From the NCBI GenBank assembly GCA_963210315.1, contig OY723245.1:2307910-2371909 (forward strand): a stretch of 64,000 nt of DNA. Reading direction: 5' to 3'. Below are positions 43,701 to 55,700 of the stretch, in pieces; within the stretch, counting starts at the first letter, position 1, and each line of letters opens with the position of its first letter. Below the pieces are notes generated by a model. The model had not been told where the DNA came from and made no database searches. It saw nothing but the letters and a program-made list of their open reading frames with translations. The stretch is from Rhynchopus euleeides (lineage: Eukaryota; Euglenozoa; Diplonemea; Diplonemida; Diplonemidae). Position numbers and translations under genes: made by a program.

Positions 43701-46700
43701 GGTGACTGTGCCGCTGACGGGGGACGACCACACGGCGGGGGCAGCTGCGAAGACCAACACAGGCGCGTTCCGTATGACCTTCATCCAGTTCTCGATGGCA
43801 GAGGCACGCCCGGACCAGGACCACCCTGTGGGCTGTGCTGTGGGGCAGTGCACGAACGGGCTGCTGTCCGGCAATCGTGATGAGCTGCAGGGAGACATCA
43901 CCTGGCACGAGGACAACTACCAGGCGCAGTGGACGTACCTGCACGACGCGCTGATGGACGTTGCGGACCACACCTTCCTCCCGACGCAGAGCCCCCCCGG
44001 GCGCCAGCACGTCGTCATCATCATTGCCGACGGTGGGATCACAGACATCGACGGCGATGCATGCTGCGAGACGCAGTGCGGGGATCCCCGCTGTGTGGAC
44101 CGCCGTTGGAAGCCGACGTATCCCGGAATCCTGAACGAAGCGCAGACGAAGCTGCGGTCTGAGGGCGTGACGGTGTTCGGGATTGTGATGCGGCGCTTTG
44201 ACTACCACACCTTCCAGGACGACAACGCACAGACGAAGCTGACCCCGCTGGTGAGCAACCCGCGTGGCGACCACTTCATGAACCTGATGCTGGACGAGAT
44301 CCCGTCGAAGGTGCTCAACACGTTCTGCGACCCGAACAGCAAGTTCGGGAAGAAGGTCGCCCAGGCGCCGCCGACATGCAAGGATCTGAAGACGGTGGCG
44401 AACTGCTCGTTGGACACAGCCTGTGTGTGGGATGCCACGAAGCTGAGCTGCGGGGAGTCGGAGTGCTACCCGCTGTGCACGAAGGCCGACTGCGACACCA
44501 ACACGAAGTGCTTCTGGGGCGGCAAGGAGTGCAAGCTGACGCCCCTCACGCCGGCTCCCGCCACATCCGCGCCCTCCACCGCAGTTCCGCCCACCCCGCT
44601 GCCAGCAACCCCCGCTCCTCCGACGAGTGCTCCGGCTACCCCCGCCCCTCCGACACCAGCGCCGGCCACTCCCGCACCGCCCACGGCTGCACCGCCCACA
44701 CCTGCCCCGACACCGGTGCCCACTCCGGAGCCGCCGATTGACGAGTGCAAGGATGCGGCGACGAGCCAGGTCTGCAAGGCGAAGGCGCAGCTGTGCCGCG
44801 ATCCCGACCACAAGAAGAAGGGAGACTGGGAGTGCCTGTGCCCGCCCCCGAGCAAGGTGCTGGCAGTCGGGAAAGCCGTTGCCGACTGCAGCTTTGACGA
44901 GTGCAAGCAGAAGGACGTGGTGTGCGTGCAGCAGGGCCAGAAGTGCAAGGACACGGATCTGCTGAAGAAGGACACGTGGCAGTGCGAGTGCGTTCCCCCG
45001 CAGACGGGCACGCCAGCGCCCATGACCCCCGCGGTGTGCAAGGACCCGCCCGGCGACTGCGAGGTGAACGGGGCGACGTGCCATGCGGCAGGGCAGACCT
45101 GTGTGGCCGGGGCGAATGACAAGGATGGGAAATTTGAGTGCGCATGCATGCCCCCGTCGAAGGGGGCGAACGGGGCCAACGCCCCGGCACAGTGCGTGTT
45201 GGACGAGTGCAAGGATGTGTGCCCGACATGCGCTAAGACAAAGGCGGCGGGGACGAATGTGTGCGAGGCTGCCGGGCAGGATTGCGAGGACCTGAACACG
45301 GGGCATGCGAACCTGCGTGACTGGCGCTGCAAGTGCAAGCCGCCGATGGTGGGGGCGAAGACGACCGCGCCTGCGGACTGCACGATGGACGAGTGCAAGG
45401 TGAAGTGCCCGACGTGCGCTGACACCGGGAGCGGCAACATCTGCACCAAGGCGGGCCAGACGTGCGTGGAGCACGATGTGCGCAACACCTCCGACTGGGA
45501 GTGCGTGTGCGTGGACCCGAAGGTGGGGCGCGCACTGACCGCGGTGGCGACGTGCACAGAGGACGAGTGCCGTTCGAATGAGAAGGTGTGCGTCGCGGCA
45601 GGGCAGACGTGCATCGACACCGACCCCACAAAGGCAGGGAGCTGGAAGTGCCAGTGCCCCCCGCCGTCGCAGACGGTGTCCCTCGGTGCCGCGGCCGTGT
45701 GTGAGGAGGACGAGTGCAAGGTGGAGGAGAACAGGAAGAAGTGCGCAGACGTCGGGCAGACATGTGTGGACCCCGATCTGAAGACGAAAGACAGCTGGGA
45801 GTGCCACTGCCCCCCGCCGAGCACTGGGAAGCAGCGTCTCGGGGCTGCAGTGCCGTGCCAGCTGGACGAGTGCAAGGTGGTGTGCCCAACATGCGCGTCA
45901 ACGAACAACAACACGGCGGCAAACGTGTGCGAGGCGAAGAACCAGATCTGCCACGACCCGATCACGACAGCGGCGAGTGTGAGCGACTGGACGTGCACCT
46001 GCAAGGGGAGTGCCAAGTCTGCCGTGACGGCGCCTGTGGCACAGTGCCAGGAGGGGAAGGACGAGTGCGTGGAGTACTCATCGGCGGTGACGTGCGCCCA
46101 CGTGCCGCGCTACACGAAGGACGGGTGCCTCTGTGCGTGCGGGTGGACGGCGACCTTCAAGGACCACACCGGGAAGCCGATCCAGCTGCCTCCTGGCCCC
46201 GGGGCGTCGAAGCCGTGTGACACGGGGTGCTGCAACCCCCAGGCGGACCCGTCGGGGGACTGGTGCTACCTTGCTGCCGACGACTACAACAAGAAGAAGC
46301 CGCAGTGCAGTGCCCGCCGCCAGTCCTGCATCGCGGCAGGGCAGGTGCCCGCGGACGGAGGGAAGCCGTCGGCACAGAAGCCTGTGCCTGGGATCCCAAG
46401 CGGGCAGAGCAACAAGTGCACGGAGAAGGGGCAGCTCTGTGTCGACCCGAACAAGCTCGCCACAGACGACTGGCAGTGCAAGTGTGTGCCGCCGAAGACC
46501 GGTGCGCCGGGCATGCAGGTGCCGGCCGTGTGCGTGGAGGACGAGTGCACAGATCACGCTGCGGTGTGCCTCGCCATGAACCAGCGGTGCGTGGACCCCA
46601 ACACGGCGAGCAACAACGACTGGTACTGCGAGTGCACCGTGGGCCCTGCAACGAAGAAGGTGGGGGGTGTGGCTGTGTGCGTGCTTGACGAGTGCACGGA

Positions 46701-49700
46701 GGTGTGCCCGACGTGCGCGACCGACAACTCGACAGACGTGTGCGCGGCTGTCGGGCAGGTGTGCGAAGACCCGAAGCAGACGGACACCTCTCTCGGGGAT
46801 TGGGTGTGCAAGTGTGCGCCCCCTTCTGTGGGGTCCAATGTGGGTGGGCCGGTGGCGCGTTGCATCCTTGATGAGTGTGCTCTGGCGTGCCCGACGTGCG
46901 CATACGACGCGACGGCGAAGAAGACCGTGTGCGAGAAGAAGGGGCAGACATGCGAGGACCCGAACAAGGATGCCGCATCCACAAACGACTGGAGATGCAA
47001 GTGCCCACCGCCGTCGCACACGCTTGCTGTCGCCAACCCAGCTGTGTGCGAGGAGGACGAGTGCGAGGCGAACGGGAAGGTGTGCCTGAAGGGGCAGCAG
47101 TGCGTCGACCCTGACCAGCTGAAGAAGGACGACTGGTACTGCGAGTGCGTGGCGCCCGCTAAGGGGTCGCAGGTGAAGGGACCTGCTGTGTGCGAGCAGG
47201 ACGAGTGCAAGACGAAGGGGTCTGTGTGCGCCAAGGCGGGCCAGACATGCAAGGACCACGACGTGAAGAAGCTCGGCAACTGGTTCTGCGAGTGCATCGC
47301 ACCCGACAGGGGTGTGGCGGGGGCGCAGAAGCCTGCCAAGTGCCTGCCGCCGGATGTCTGCAAAGAGGGCGGCGAGGCTGTGTGCAGCGTGGCGGGTCAG
47401 CACTGCGAAAAGGCACCGGGCGGGACGAAGTTCCAATGCGCATGCATCGCCCCGTACACCGGGGCTGCTGTGGTCGGCAAGACGGCGGTGTGCACGCTGG
47501 ACGAGTGCGCCACGGTGTGCCCCAGCTGCCAGAAGACCAGCGCGTCGCAGAAGAAGGGCGTGTGCGAGCTGCACGACCAGGTGTGCGAGGACCCCGACAA
47601 GACGAAGACAGGCGACTGGGTGTGCAAGTGCAAGCCGCCTGCCCGTGGGAACGCGCTGGTCGGGGCTGCCGCGGTGTGCGTGCTGGACGAGTGCAAGGAA
47701 CAGTGCGCGACCTGCGAGAAGGACGTGTGCAGTGCGAAGGGGCAGACGTGTGTGGACCCCAGCACCAGCCCGCTGCACGTGAGCGACTGGATGTGCAAGT
47801 GCCCGCCGCCATCGACAAACTCGCGGACAGGTGCGCCTGTGCAGGAGTGCATGTTTGACGAGTGCACGCAGCACACCACCGCATGCGCAGCAGCCGGGCA
47901 GGTGTGCGTCGACCCCGACACAAAGAAGACGGGCGACTGGGAGTGCCACTGCCCGCCCCCCGCGTCGGGATCGGCTTCAAAGGGGCCGGCAGGTACGTGC
48001 ACCCTGAACGAGTGCACGGCGCAGTGCCCGACGTGTGCCGACAGCGGGAAGGGGAACGTGTGCCTGCTGGACCAGCAGGTGTGTGTCGACCCCGACCACG
48101 CCACCCCGTCGAACTGGTTCTGCCAGTGCCCGGAGGGGTCGTCGTTCAAGGTTGGCGGGGTGGTGCCGAAGTGCATGCTGAACGAGTGCAAGGAGGTGTG
48201 CCCGACGTGCGCGGACAAGGGCGGCGGGAACATCTGCGAGCGTGACGGGCAGACATGCCACGACAAGAACACCGAGGCCTACGCGACGGGGGACTGGCAG
48301 TGCCGCTGCCCGCCCCCGCTGCAGGACAAGTTTGCCACCGCGGGGCTGGCGGTGTGCGGTCTGGACGAGTGCACGGAGAACGTGAACGGGACCATTCCCG
48401 GGGCCATCTGTGGGCAGGCGGGGCAGGCGTGCCACGACTCACACCTCGGTACGCTCGGCGACTTCGACTGCGTGTGCGTGAAGCCGCGCCAGGGGACGAA
48501 GACGGGTGGGCCGGCACTGTGCACAACAGACGAGTGCCTCATCCACGGGGACAAGTGCGGCAAGGCGAACCAGACCTGCATTGACAGGAACCTGACGGCG
48601 CTGAACGACTGGGAGTGCGTGTGCCCGCCGCCGTCTTCCAATGTGCAGCAGGGGGCGGTGGCTGTGTGCGAGGTTGACGAGTGCATGGACAAGCGGTACG
48701 TGTGCGAGGGAGCGAAGCCTGCGCAGCAGTGCGTCGACACCGACAAGCTGAAGGACGGGACGTGGGAGTGCCGGTGCGTGGCGCCGTCTTCGGGTTCGGC
48801 GGCTGGGAAGGCTGCATCCTGCCTGCTCAACGAGTGCAAGCAGCAGTGCGCGACCTGTGAGAAGGGCGTGTGTGCCGCCGCAGGGCAGACGTGCGAGGAC
48901 CCGAACCCCTCTTTTGCCAGCCTGCACGACTGGTTGTGCAAGTGCGCACCGCCGTCGACACAGTCTGCAGTGGCAAACATCGCCGTGTGCTCTGTGGACG
49001 AGTGCGAGCGTGCGCGCCATGTGTGTGCGGCCGCGGGGCAGACGTGCGTCGATCCGAACAAGGCGGCGAACAGCCTGAGCGACTGGGAGTGCCACTGCCA
49101 GGCGCCTGCGAGCGGGAAGGCGAAGAAGGGCCTGGCGGTGTGCATCGTGGACGAGTGCAAGAGCCACGGGCACGTGTGCATCACCCACGGGCAGGTGTGT
49201 GCCGACACCCACAAGGGCGAGAAGAGCCTGAACGACTGGGAGTGCCTGTGCCCGGCACCCGAGGTGGGGCCCCCCGGGAAGCAGAAGGCGGCGTCGTGCA
49301 AGATGGTTGGGGAGTGCGAAGACCCGACGGTCAGCGACGTGTGCACGTCCGCAGGGCAGGTGTGTGATGACCCCGACAAGGCAAAGAAGGGCGACTGGCG
49401 GTGCCTGTGCCTGCCCCCGGCGACGGGCGCGCCGGGTGCGATGGCTGCAGCGGCGTGTGCACTGGACGAGTGTGTGTCGCAGTGCTCGACGTGTGCCGGA
49501 TCTGCCTGCACTGACGCGGGGCAGACATGCGTCGATGTGAACAAGGACCCCCTGACTGGGCTGAACTCGTGGGAGTGCCGCTGCGTTGCGCCTGCGTCTG
49601 GGTCACAGGTCGGCGCTGCCGCCGTGTGCCAGGAGAATGAGTGCGACGTGCACCGGTCTACATGCGTGACGGCTGGGCAGGACTGCGTGGACCCGAACCC

Positions 49701-52700
49701 CAAGGTGCTGGGGGACTGGCGCTGCGAGTGCAAGGCGCCGGGCAAGGGGCAGTCGACAGGCTCCGTCGCGCAGTGCATGGTGGACGAGTGCGACGTGCAC
49801 GGTGTGGTGTGCACGGCAAAGGGGCAGACGTGTGTCGACAAGAACACCGCCGCCTCGTCGCTGAACGACTGGGAGTGCCAGTGCGCTGCGCCGTGGGCGG
49901 GGAGTGCGGTGGCGGCGCCTGCGAAGTGCACGCTCGACGAGTGCACGCTGTACGGAGAGACGTGCCGCGGTGCCGGGCAGACGTGCGCTGACCTGGAGGT
50001 CGGGCTCGAGGGATTCTGGCGGTGCTACTGCCCGCCGCCGAACGAGAAGGTGTCGAGGGCGGGGTCACCTGCGCGGTGCACGGTGGACGAGTGCACGGAG
50101 GTGTTCGGGAACATCACCGCTGTGCTGGCCAAGGGGGCGAAGAACGAGTGCGAGAAGAAGGGGCAGACGTGCGTGGACCCCGACACGTCGTACAACCATC
50201 TCGGGAACTGGGTGTGCCAGTGCCCTGGGAGCAACCAGACGGCGGTGGCGAACCCGGCTGAGTGCGAAGTGGATGAGTGCTCCATTGACCAGAACAAGAA
50301 GGCGTGCGCGGCTGGGCAGCTGTGCGTGGACCCGAAGTGGACGACAAAGGACGACTGGGAGTGCAGGTGTGCGCCCCCTGCGGTCGGGAGTGCCGCGAAG
50401 GGTCCTGCGGTGTGTATGGAGGACGAGTGCGCACAGCACGAGAAGGACTGCCACGCCGTCGGGCAGGTGTGTGTCGATGCGGACCAGTCCAACAACGGGA
50501 CGTGGGAGTGCCATTGCCCGCCGGGCGGCCCCATCGTGGCGCAGGCCGTGATGGGTGCGGCCGACTGCACGCCTCGCGAGAGCGAGTGTGCCGTGGAGGC
50601 GGTGCGGCGGACGTGCAGCGACAAGGGGCAGGCTTGCGTCGACCCCGACGTGCGGAAGCGCGGTGACTGGAAGTGCGAGTGCCTGGCACCGGCTGCGGGG
50701 ACGGCAGGTATCGGCGCGCCGGCATTGTGTGTGCTGGACGAGTGCAAGGGGAACTGCACGACCTGCGAGAACGACGTCTGCAGTCAGGCCGGGCAGAAGT
50801 GTTTCGACCCCAACACGGACGGGACATCCCTGCACGACTGGATGTGCCGCTGCACGCACGGTGTGCAGGGGTCTGCGACGGCACAGGCGGCAACGTGCCA
50901 GCTGGACGAGTGTGCGACTGTGTGCACCACGTGTGCGGACCACGGCAAGGGCAACGCCTGTACCCGCACCGGCACGCTGTGCCACGACCCCAACCATGAC
51001 GCGCGGTCGGTCAGCGACTGGATGTGCGTGTGCAAGCCCCCCGCCGTCGGGACCCGCACCCTCGGGATCCCTGTGTGCATCGTGGACGAGTGTGTGACGC
51101 TGCAGGGGGCGCCGCCCGCCTGTGACGCAGGGCAGACGTGCACCGACCCGAACACAGACCCCTCGTCGCTCGGGGACTACGTGTGCACGTGCCCGAAACC
51201 GCAGACTGGGGCCGGTGTGGGGCACGCTGCGCGCTGCGTGCTGAACGAGTGCAACAAGCCGGCGAACTTCCAGGTGTGCGAAAAGGTCGGGCAGGTGTGC
51301 ATCGACCCGAGGCCTGTGCCCAGGTCGACGGGGGACTGGGAGTGCCACTGCCCGCAGGGCCATGTGTTCGAGGTGGCGAAGGTGGCAGCCTGTGTCTTGG
51401 ACGAGTGCAAGGAAAGCTGCAAGACGTGCGCGAACAAGGGTGGCGGCAACGTGTGCACGCAGGCGGGGCAGTTGTGCGTTGATCCGAACACGGCGGTGGC
51501 TTCCACGAACGACTGGATGTGCAAGTGCAGCACAGGCGGTGCCACGGCTGTGGCCAACGTTGCCGTGTGCCAGGTTGACGAATGCGTCGACGTGACGAAC
51601 TTCGGGGCGGTGACGTGCAAGGACTCGCCGCGTGTGACGACAGACGGGTGCGAGTGCGAGTGCGGTTGGAAGTACGCGGGGCTGAGCTTCCTGGGTGCGG
51701 GGCCTGGCATCGATTCTGAGTGCCACGCCGGATGCTGCAACCCGACGGGCCGTGCGGGCGGCGACTGGTGCATTGTGGCGGACACCGCGGCGAACAAGGC
51801 GAAGGGGTGCCCCGTGGGTGGGAAGAAGCTGGAGGACCGTATGCGCACATGCGCCCCGCCCGCAAAGACAACAAAGACGGCGTGCGGGTCGGGCCAGCTG
51901 TGCGTGGACCCGAACACGGCTGCGAAGAGCCTGGGCGACTGGAGGTGCGAGTGCGTGGCGCCTGCCTTCGGGGCGGCTGGGGTGAAGCAGCCTGCGACAT
52001 GCGTGACAGACGAGTGCAAGGACAACGGGCAGGTGTGCGTCGCCGCCGGGCAGCAGTGCGTCGACGGGCCTGGTGTGGGGGACTGGAAGTGTGTGTGCCC
52101 GACAGGGGCGGAGGGCGAGAAGGCCACGGCAGTGGCAACGTGCACATGGCACGGGGAGTGTGTCGCGAACTCTGCGGTGTGCACCCAGGTGGGGCAGATG
52201 TGCTACGACCCCGACCCGAAGAAGGCTGGCGACTGGGTGTGCAAGTGCGTCGACCCCGCGTCCGGGGTGAGTGCGCGTGGGGGCCCTGCCGTATGCAAGC
52301 TGAACGAGTGCACGTCACAGTGCCCGACGTGTGCCGACAAGGGGGCAGGCAACGTCTGTGAGGCGGCAGGGCAGCGGTGTGAGGACGTGTCGACATCACC
52401 CGCGAGCCTGCAGGACTGGCGCTGCCTGTGCCCTGCAGGGCAGGTGGGGGTGCAGGCGCTTGCCCCTGCAGAGTGCCGCATCGACGAGTGCCTCGCAAAC
52501 AACGGCCGCCTGGCGCAGGTGTGCGGGGCGGCGGGGCAGACGTGCGTCGACTCCAACACGCGGGTGGCGAGCGGGACAGGGGACTGGAAGTGCGTGTGCC
52601 CTGCCCCTGCGACAGGCGAGGCCACCGCGCGCCCTGCGTCGTGTGTGTGGGACGAGTGCCAGGACGACAAGGTCAGGAAGGTGTGCACCGATGCCGGGCA

Positions 52701-55700
52701 GCGCTGCGAGGACCCGAGCAAGGATGCCGCCAGCAAGAACGACTGGTACTGCCAGTGCGAGCGCACCGTCGAAGGCAAGCCGACGCTGACAAAGGTGGGC
52801 GCCCCCGCTGTGTGCAAGCCGAGCTCGTGGTGCGCGAAGTACGGGAAGGCGTGCACTGCACGCGGGCAGCTGTGCGTGACGGCCCCGCAGAAGACGACGG
52901 AGGGCCGCTGCGAGTGCGTCGCACCGCAGACACAGGCAGGTACACCGCTTCCCTTTGTCTCCACGACGGCGGTGGCGGCACAGTGTGTGCTGGACGAGTG
53001 CGCGGTGGTGTGCCCGACATGCGCAAATACCGGCAAGGGGAATGTGTGTCTGCAGGCGGGGCAGACGTGTGCCGAGGGCAGCACCGACCCGACGAAGACG
53101 CATGACTGGCGTTGCGTCTGCAGTGGCGGCAAGAAGGGGAGCGCTGTTGCGGCTGTGGCGGCCTGTACAAACAACGAGTGTGAAGGGCCAGGTATTGTGT
53201 GCACAAAGAACGAGCAGACGTGCACCGACCCGGACAGTGCTGTTGACGGGGACTGGTACTGCACGTGCCACACGCCTGCAGTGGGGAAGCAGCTGGCTGG
53301 GATGGCGAAGTGCACGCTGGACGAGTGCGTGCTGCACGAGCACACGTGCAGTGCGGTGGGGCAGACGTGCTACGACCCCGACATGTCGGAGGCGAAGCGG
53401 GGTGACTGGGAGTGCCACTGTCCGTCCCCCGCGACCGGAAAGGGTGTGGCCAAGGTGGCGGCATGCACGTACATCGGCGACTGCGCTGACAAGGCGGTCG
53501 CTGGTGTCTGCGAGAAGGCTGGGCAGACGTGCTACGACCCGGACGCAGCGACGGCCGGTGACTGGGAGTGCCACTGCGTGTCGCCACAGGTCGGGGACGT
53601 CAAGAAGAACGGCCCTGCGAAGTGCATGCTGGACGAGTGCCGTGCGACGTGCGAGTCGTGTGCGACGAAGCCCGGATCGCGTACGCACGTGTGTGTCGCG
53701 GCGGAGCAGCAGTGCGTGGACCCCAACACAGACCCTGCGGCCACGGGTGACTGGCGGTGCCGCTGTGCCGCGCCTGCCTTCGGGGAGCAGCGTGGCGCGG
53801 CAGCCGCGTGCTCAATGGACGAATGCTCTATCGAGGCCAACAGGCGCATGTGCGCGTCGATGCTGGACACGAAGAAGAAGCCGGTGCAGATGTGCGTCGA
53901 CCCTGACAAGACGAAGACAGGCGACTGGGTGTGCCAGTGCTCGTGGCCGTATGTGGGGGCACCCGGGAAGCGCGAGCTTGCGGCTTGCAGTGTGGACGAG
54001 TGCACCGTGGAGAAGAAGTGGCTGCCGCAGGGGAAGGCAAACGGCAACGAGGTGTGCGCGAAGGCGGGGCAGCGGTGTGTCGACCCAAAGCAGGACGTGG
54101 ATGCGCTGGGGGACTGGGTGTGCCAGTGCCTGGACCCGAACGACGGGAGCGCAATCGGGGGGACCGTCGCACAGTGCAAGACTGTCAACAACTGCACAAA
54201 GTTCGGGAGCCAGTGCGGGGAGGGGCAGATGTGTGTGGAGAAGAGCGGGGACTGGTACTGCGCGTGCCTTGCACCCCTGTCCGGCGAGAAGCTGAACGGG
54301 CGTGCCCAGTGCATCCTCGACGAGTGCAGTGAGAAGTGCGAGACGTGCGCCCAGCAGGGCCTGACCCACACGTGTGTGTCGGCCGGGCAGACCTGTGTCG
54401 ACAGGAACACCGCCCCCAGCAGCCTGCGCGACTGGTCGTGCGAGTGCCAGGTGGGCACGGGGACGGCCGTCGGCGCACCTGCCGTGTGCGAGGTGGACGA
54501 GTGCGTGTCGAACCGCGTGGTGTGCGAGGCGGCGGGGCAGATCTGCGAGGACCCGAACAAGGGTGTGCAGATGAGCGGGGACTGGCTGTGCCTGTGCCTT
54601 ACGCCTGCGTCCGGCTCTGCCGTGGCGGGGGCTGCGTCGTGCACGCTCGACGAGTGCGGGACGTACGGGCACGTGTGCGCTGCTGCCGGGCAGACCTGTG
54701 TGGACCAGAGCACGTCCCCGGCGAGCCGTGGGGACTGGACGTGCCACTGCCCGGAGGATGCGAAGGGGATGATGGTCGGCGGCGTGGCGACGTGCACCTA
54801 CACAGGCGGGTGCGACTTGGAGGCGAACCGCGGGGTGTGCGCTGCTGCCGGGCAGAAGTGCGTGCAGGGGGCTAACGTGACAGATGCCAGCAGCTGGCGG
54901 TGCGCGTGCCTCGCCCCCTTCCACGGCACACCGACCGAGAAGGCGGTGGCGACGTGCATTGTGAACGAGTGCGACGACATCTGCCCCACGTGCGCCCGCA
55001 CAAGCAGGAAGGCCGTCAATGTGTGCACGGCTGCGGGGCAGGGTTGCACCGACCCCGATATGGCCATGGACAAGCTCAATGACTGGACGTGCCAGTGTGT
55101 GGCACCGGCCACCGCGACAGCTGTGGGCAAGCCTGTCGACAGGTGTGTGGTTGACGAGTGCAAGGCGGCGACACCCACAGGGGCACTGACGTGTGCGCAC
55201 TTCCGCAGGTACACCCTTGATGGGTGCGAGTGTGCGTGCGACTGGCAAGCGTCGTCGGAGAGCGGGCTGCTGGGCACGGGGCCTGGCTTCTCGAAGCCGT
55301 GCCACACGGCGTGCTGCAACCCCGACCGGTCGGCGGACGGTGACTGGTGCTTTGTGGCTGACACACCGTTCAACAGGCAGAACCCGAAGTGCGTGGCCAA
55401 GCAGCGCAAGACGTGTGCGGCTGGAAGCGTGCCTGCGCCTGCAGGAGCGCCTTCGCCGAAGTACGAGAACGTGTGCGCTGAGAAGGGGCAAATGTGTGTC
55501 GACGTGGACCTGTCCCCGACGGTGCTGGGCAGCTGGGAGTGCAGGTGCCCGCTCTCCGACAGCAAGAAGCAGATCGCCCCAGCTGTGTGTGGTATGTCAG
55601 CTCAGTGGCGTCGTGTGTGCCAAGGGTGTTTGTGGCAGATGCCTGTTGGGGTTTTTTCTTGTCGAAACACGCATCCTCTTCGAACGAACTCGACATACCC

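Noticed and set aside
38248-45807. 2519-codon open frame on the minus strand
   Set aside because: It is in register with the giant gene; it exists because the sense strand avoids TTA, CTA and TCA. The translation is Arg/His/Val/Leu-rich without domain character.
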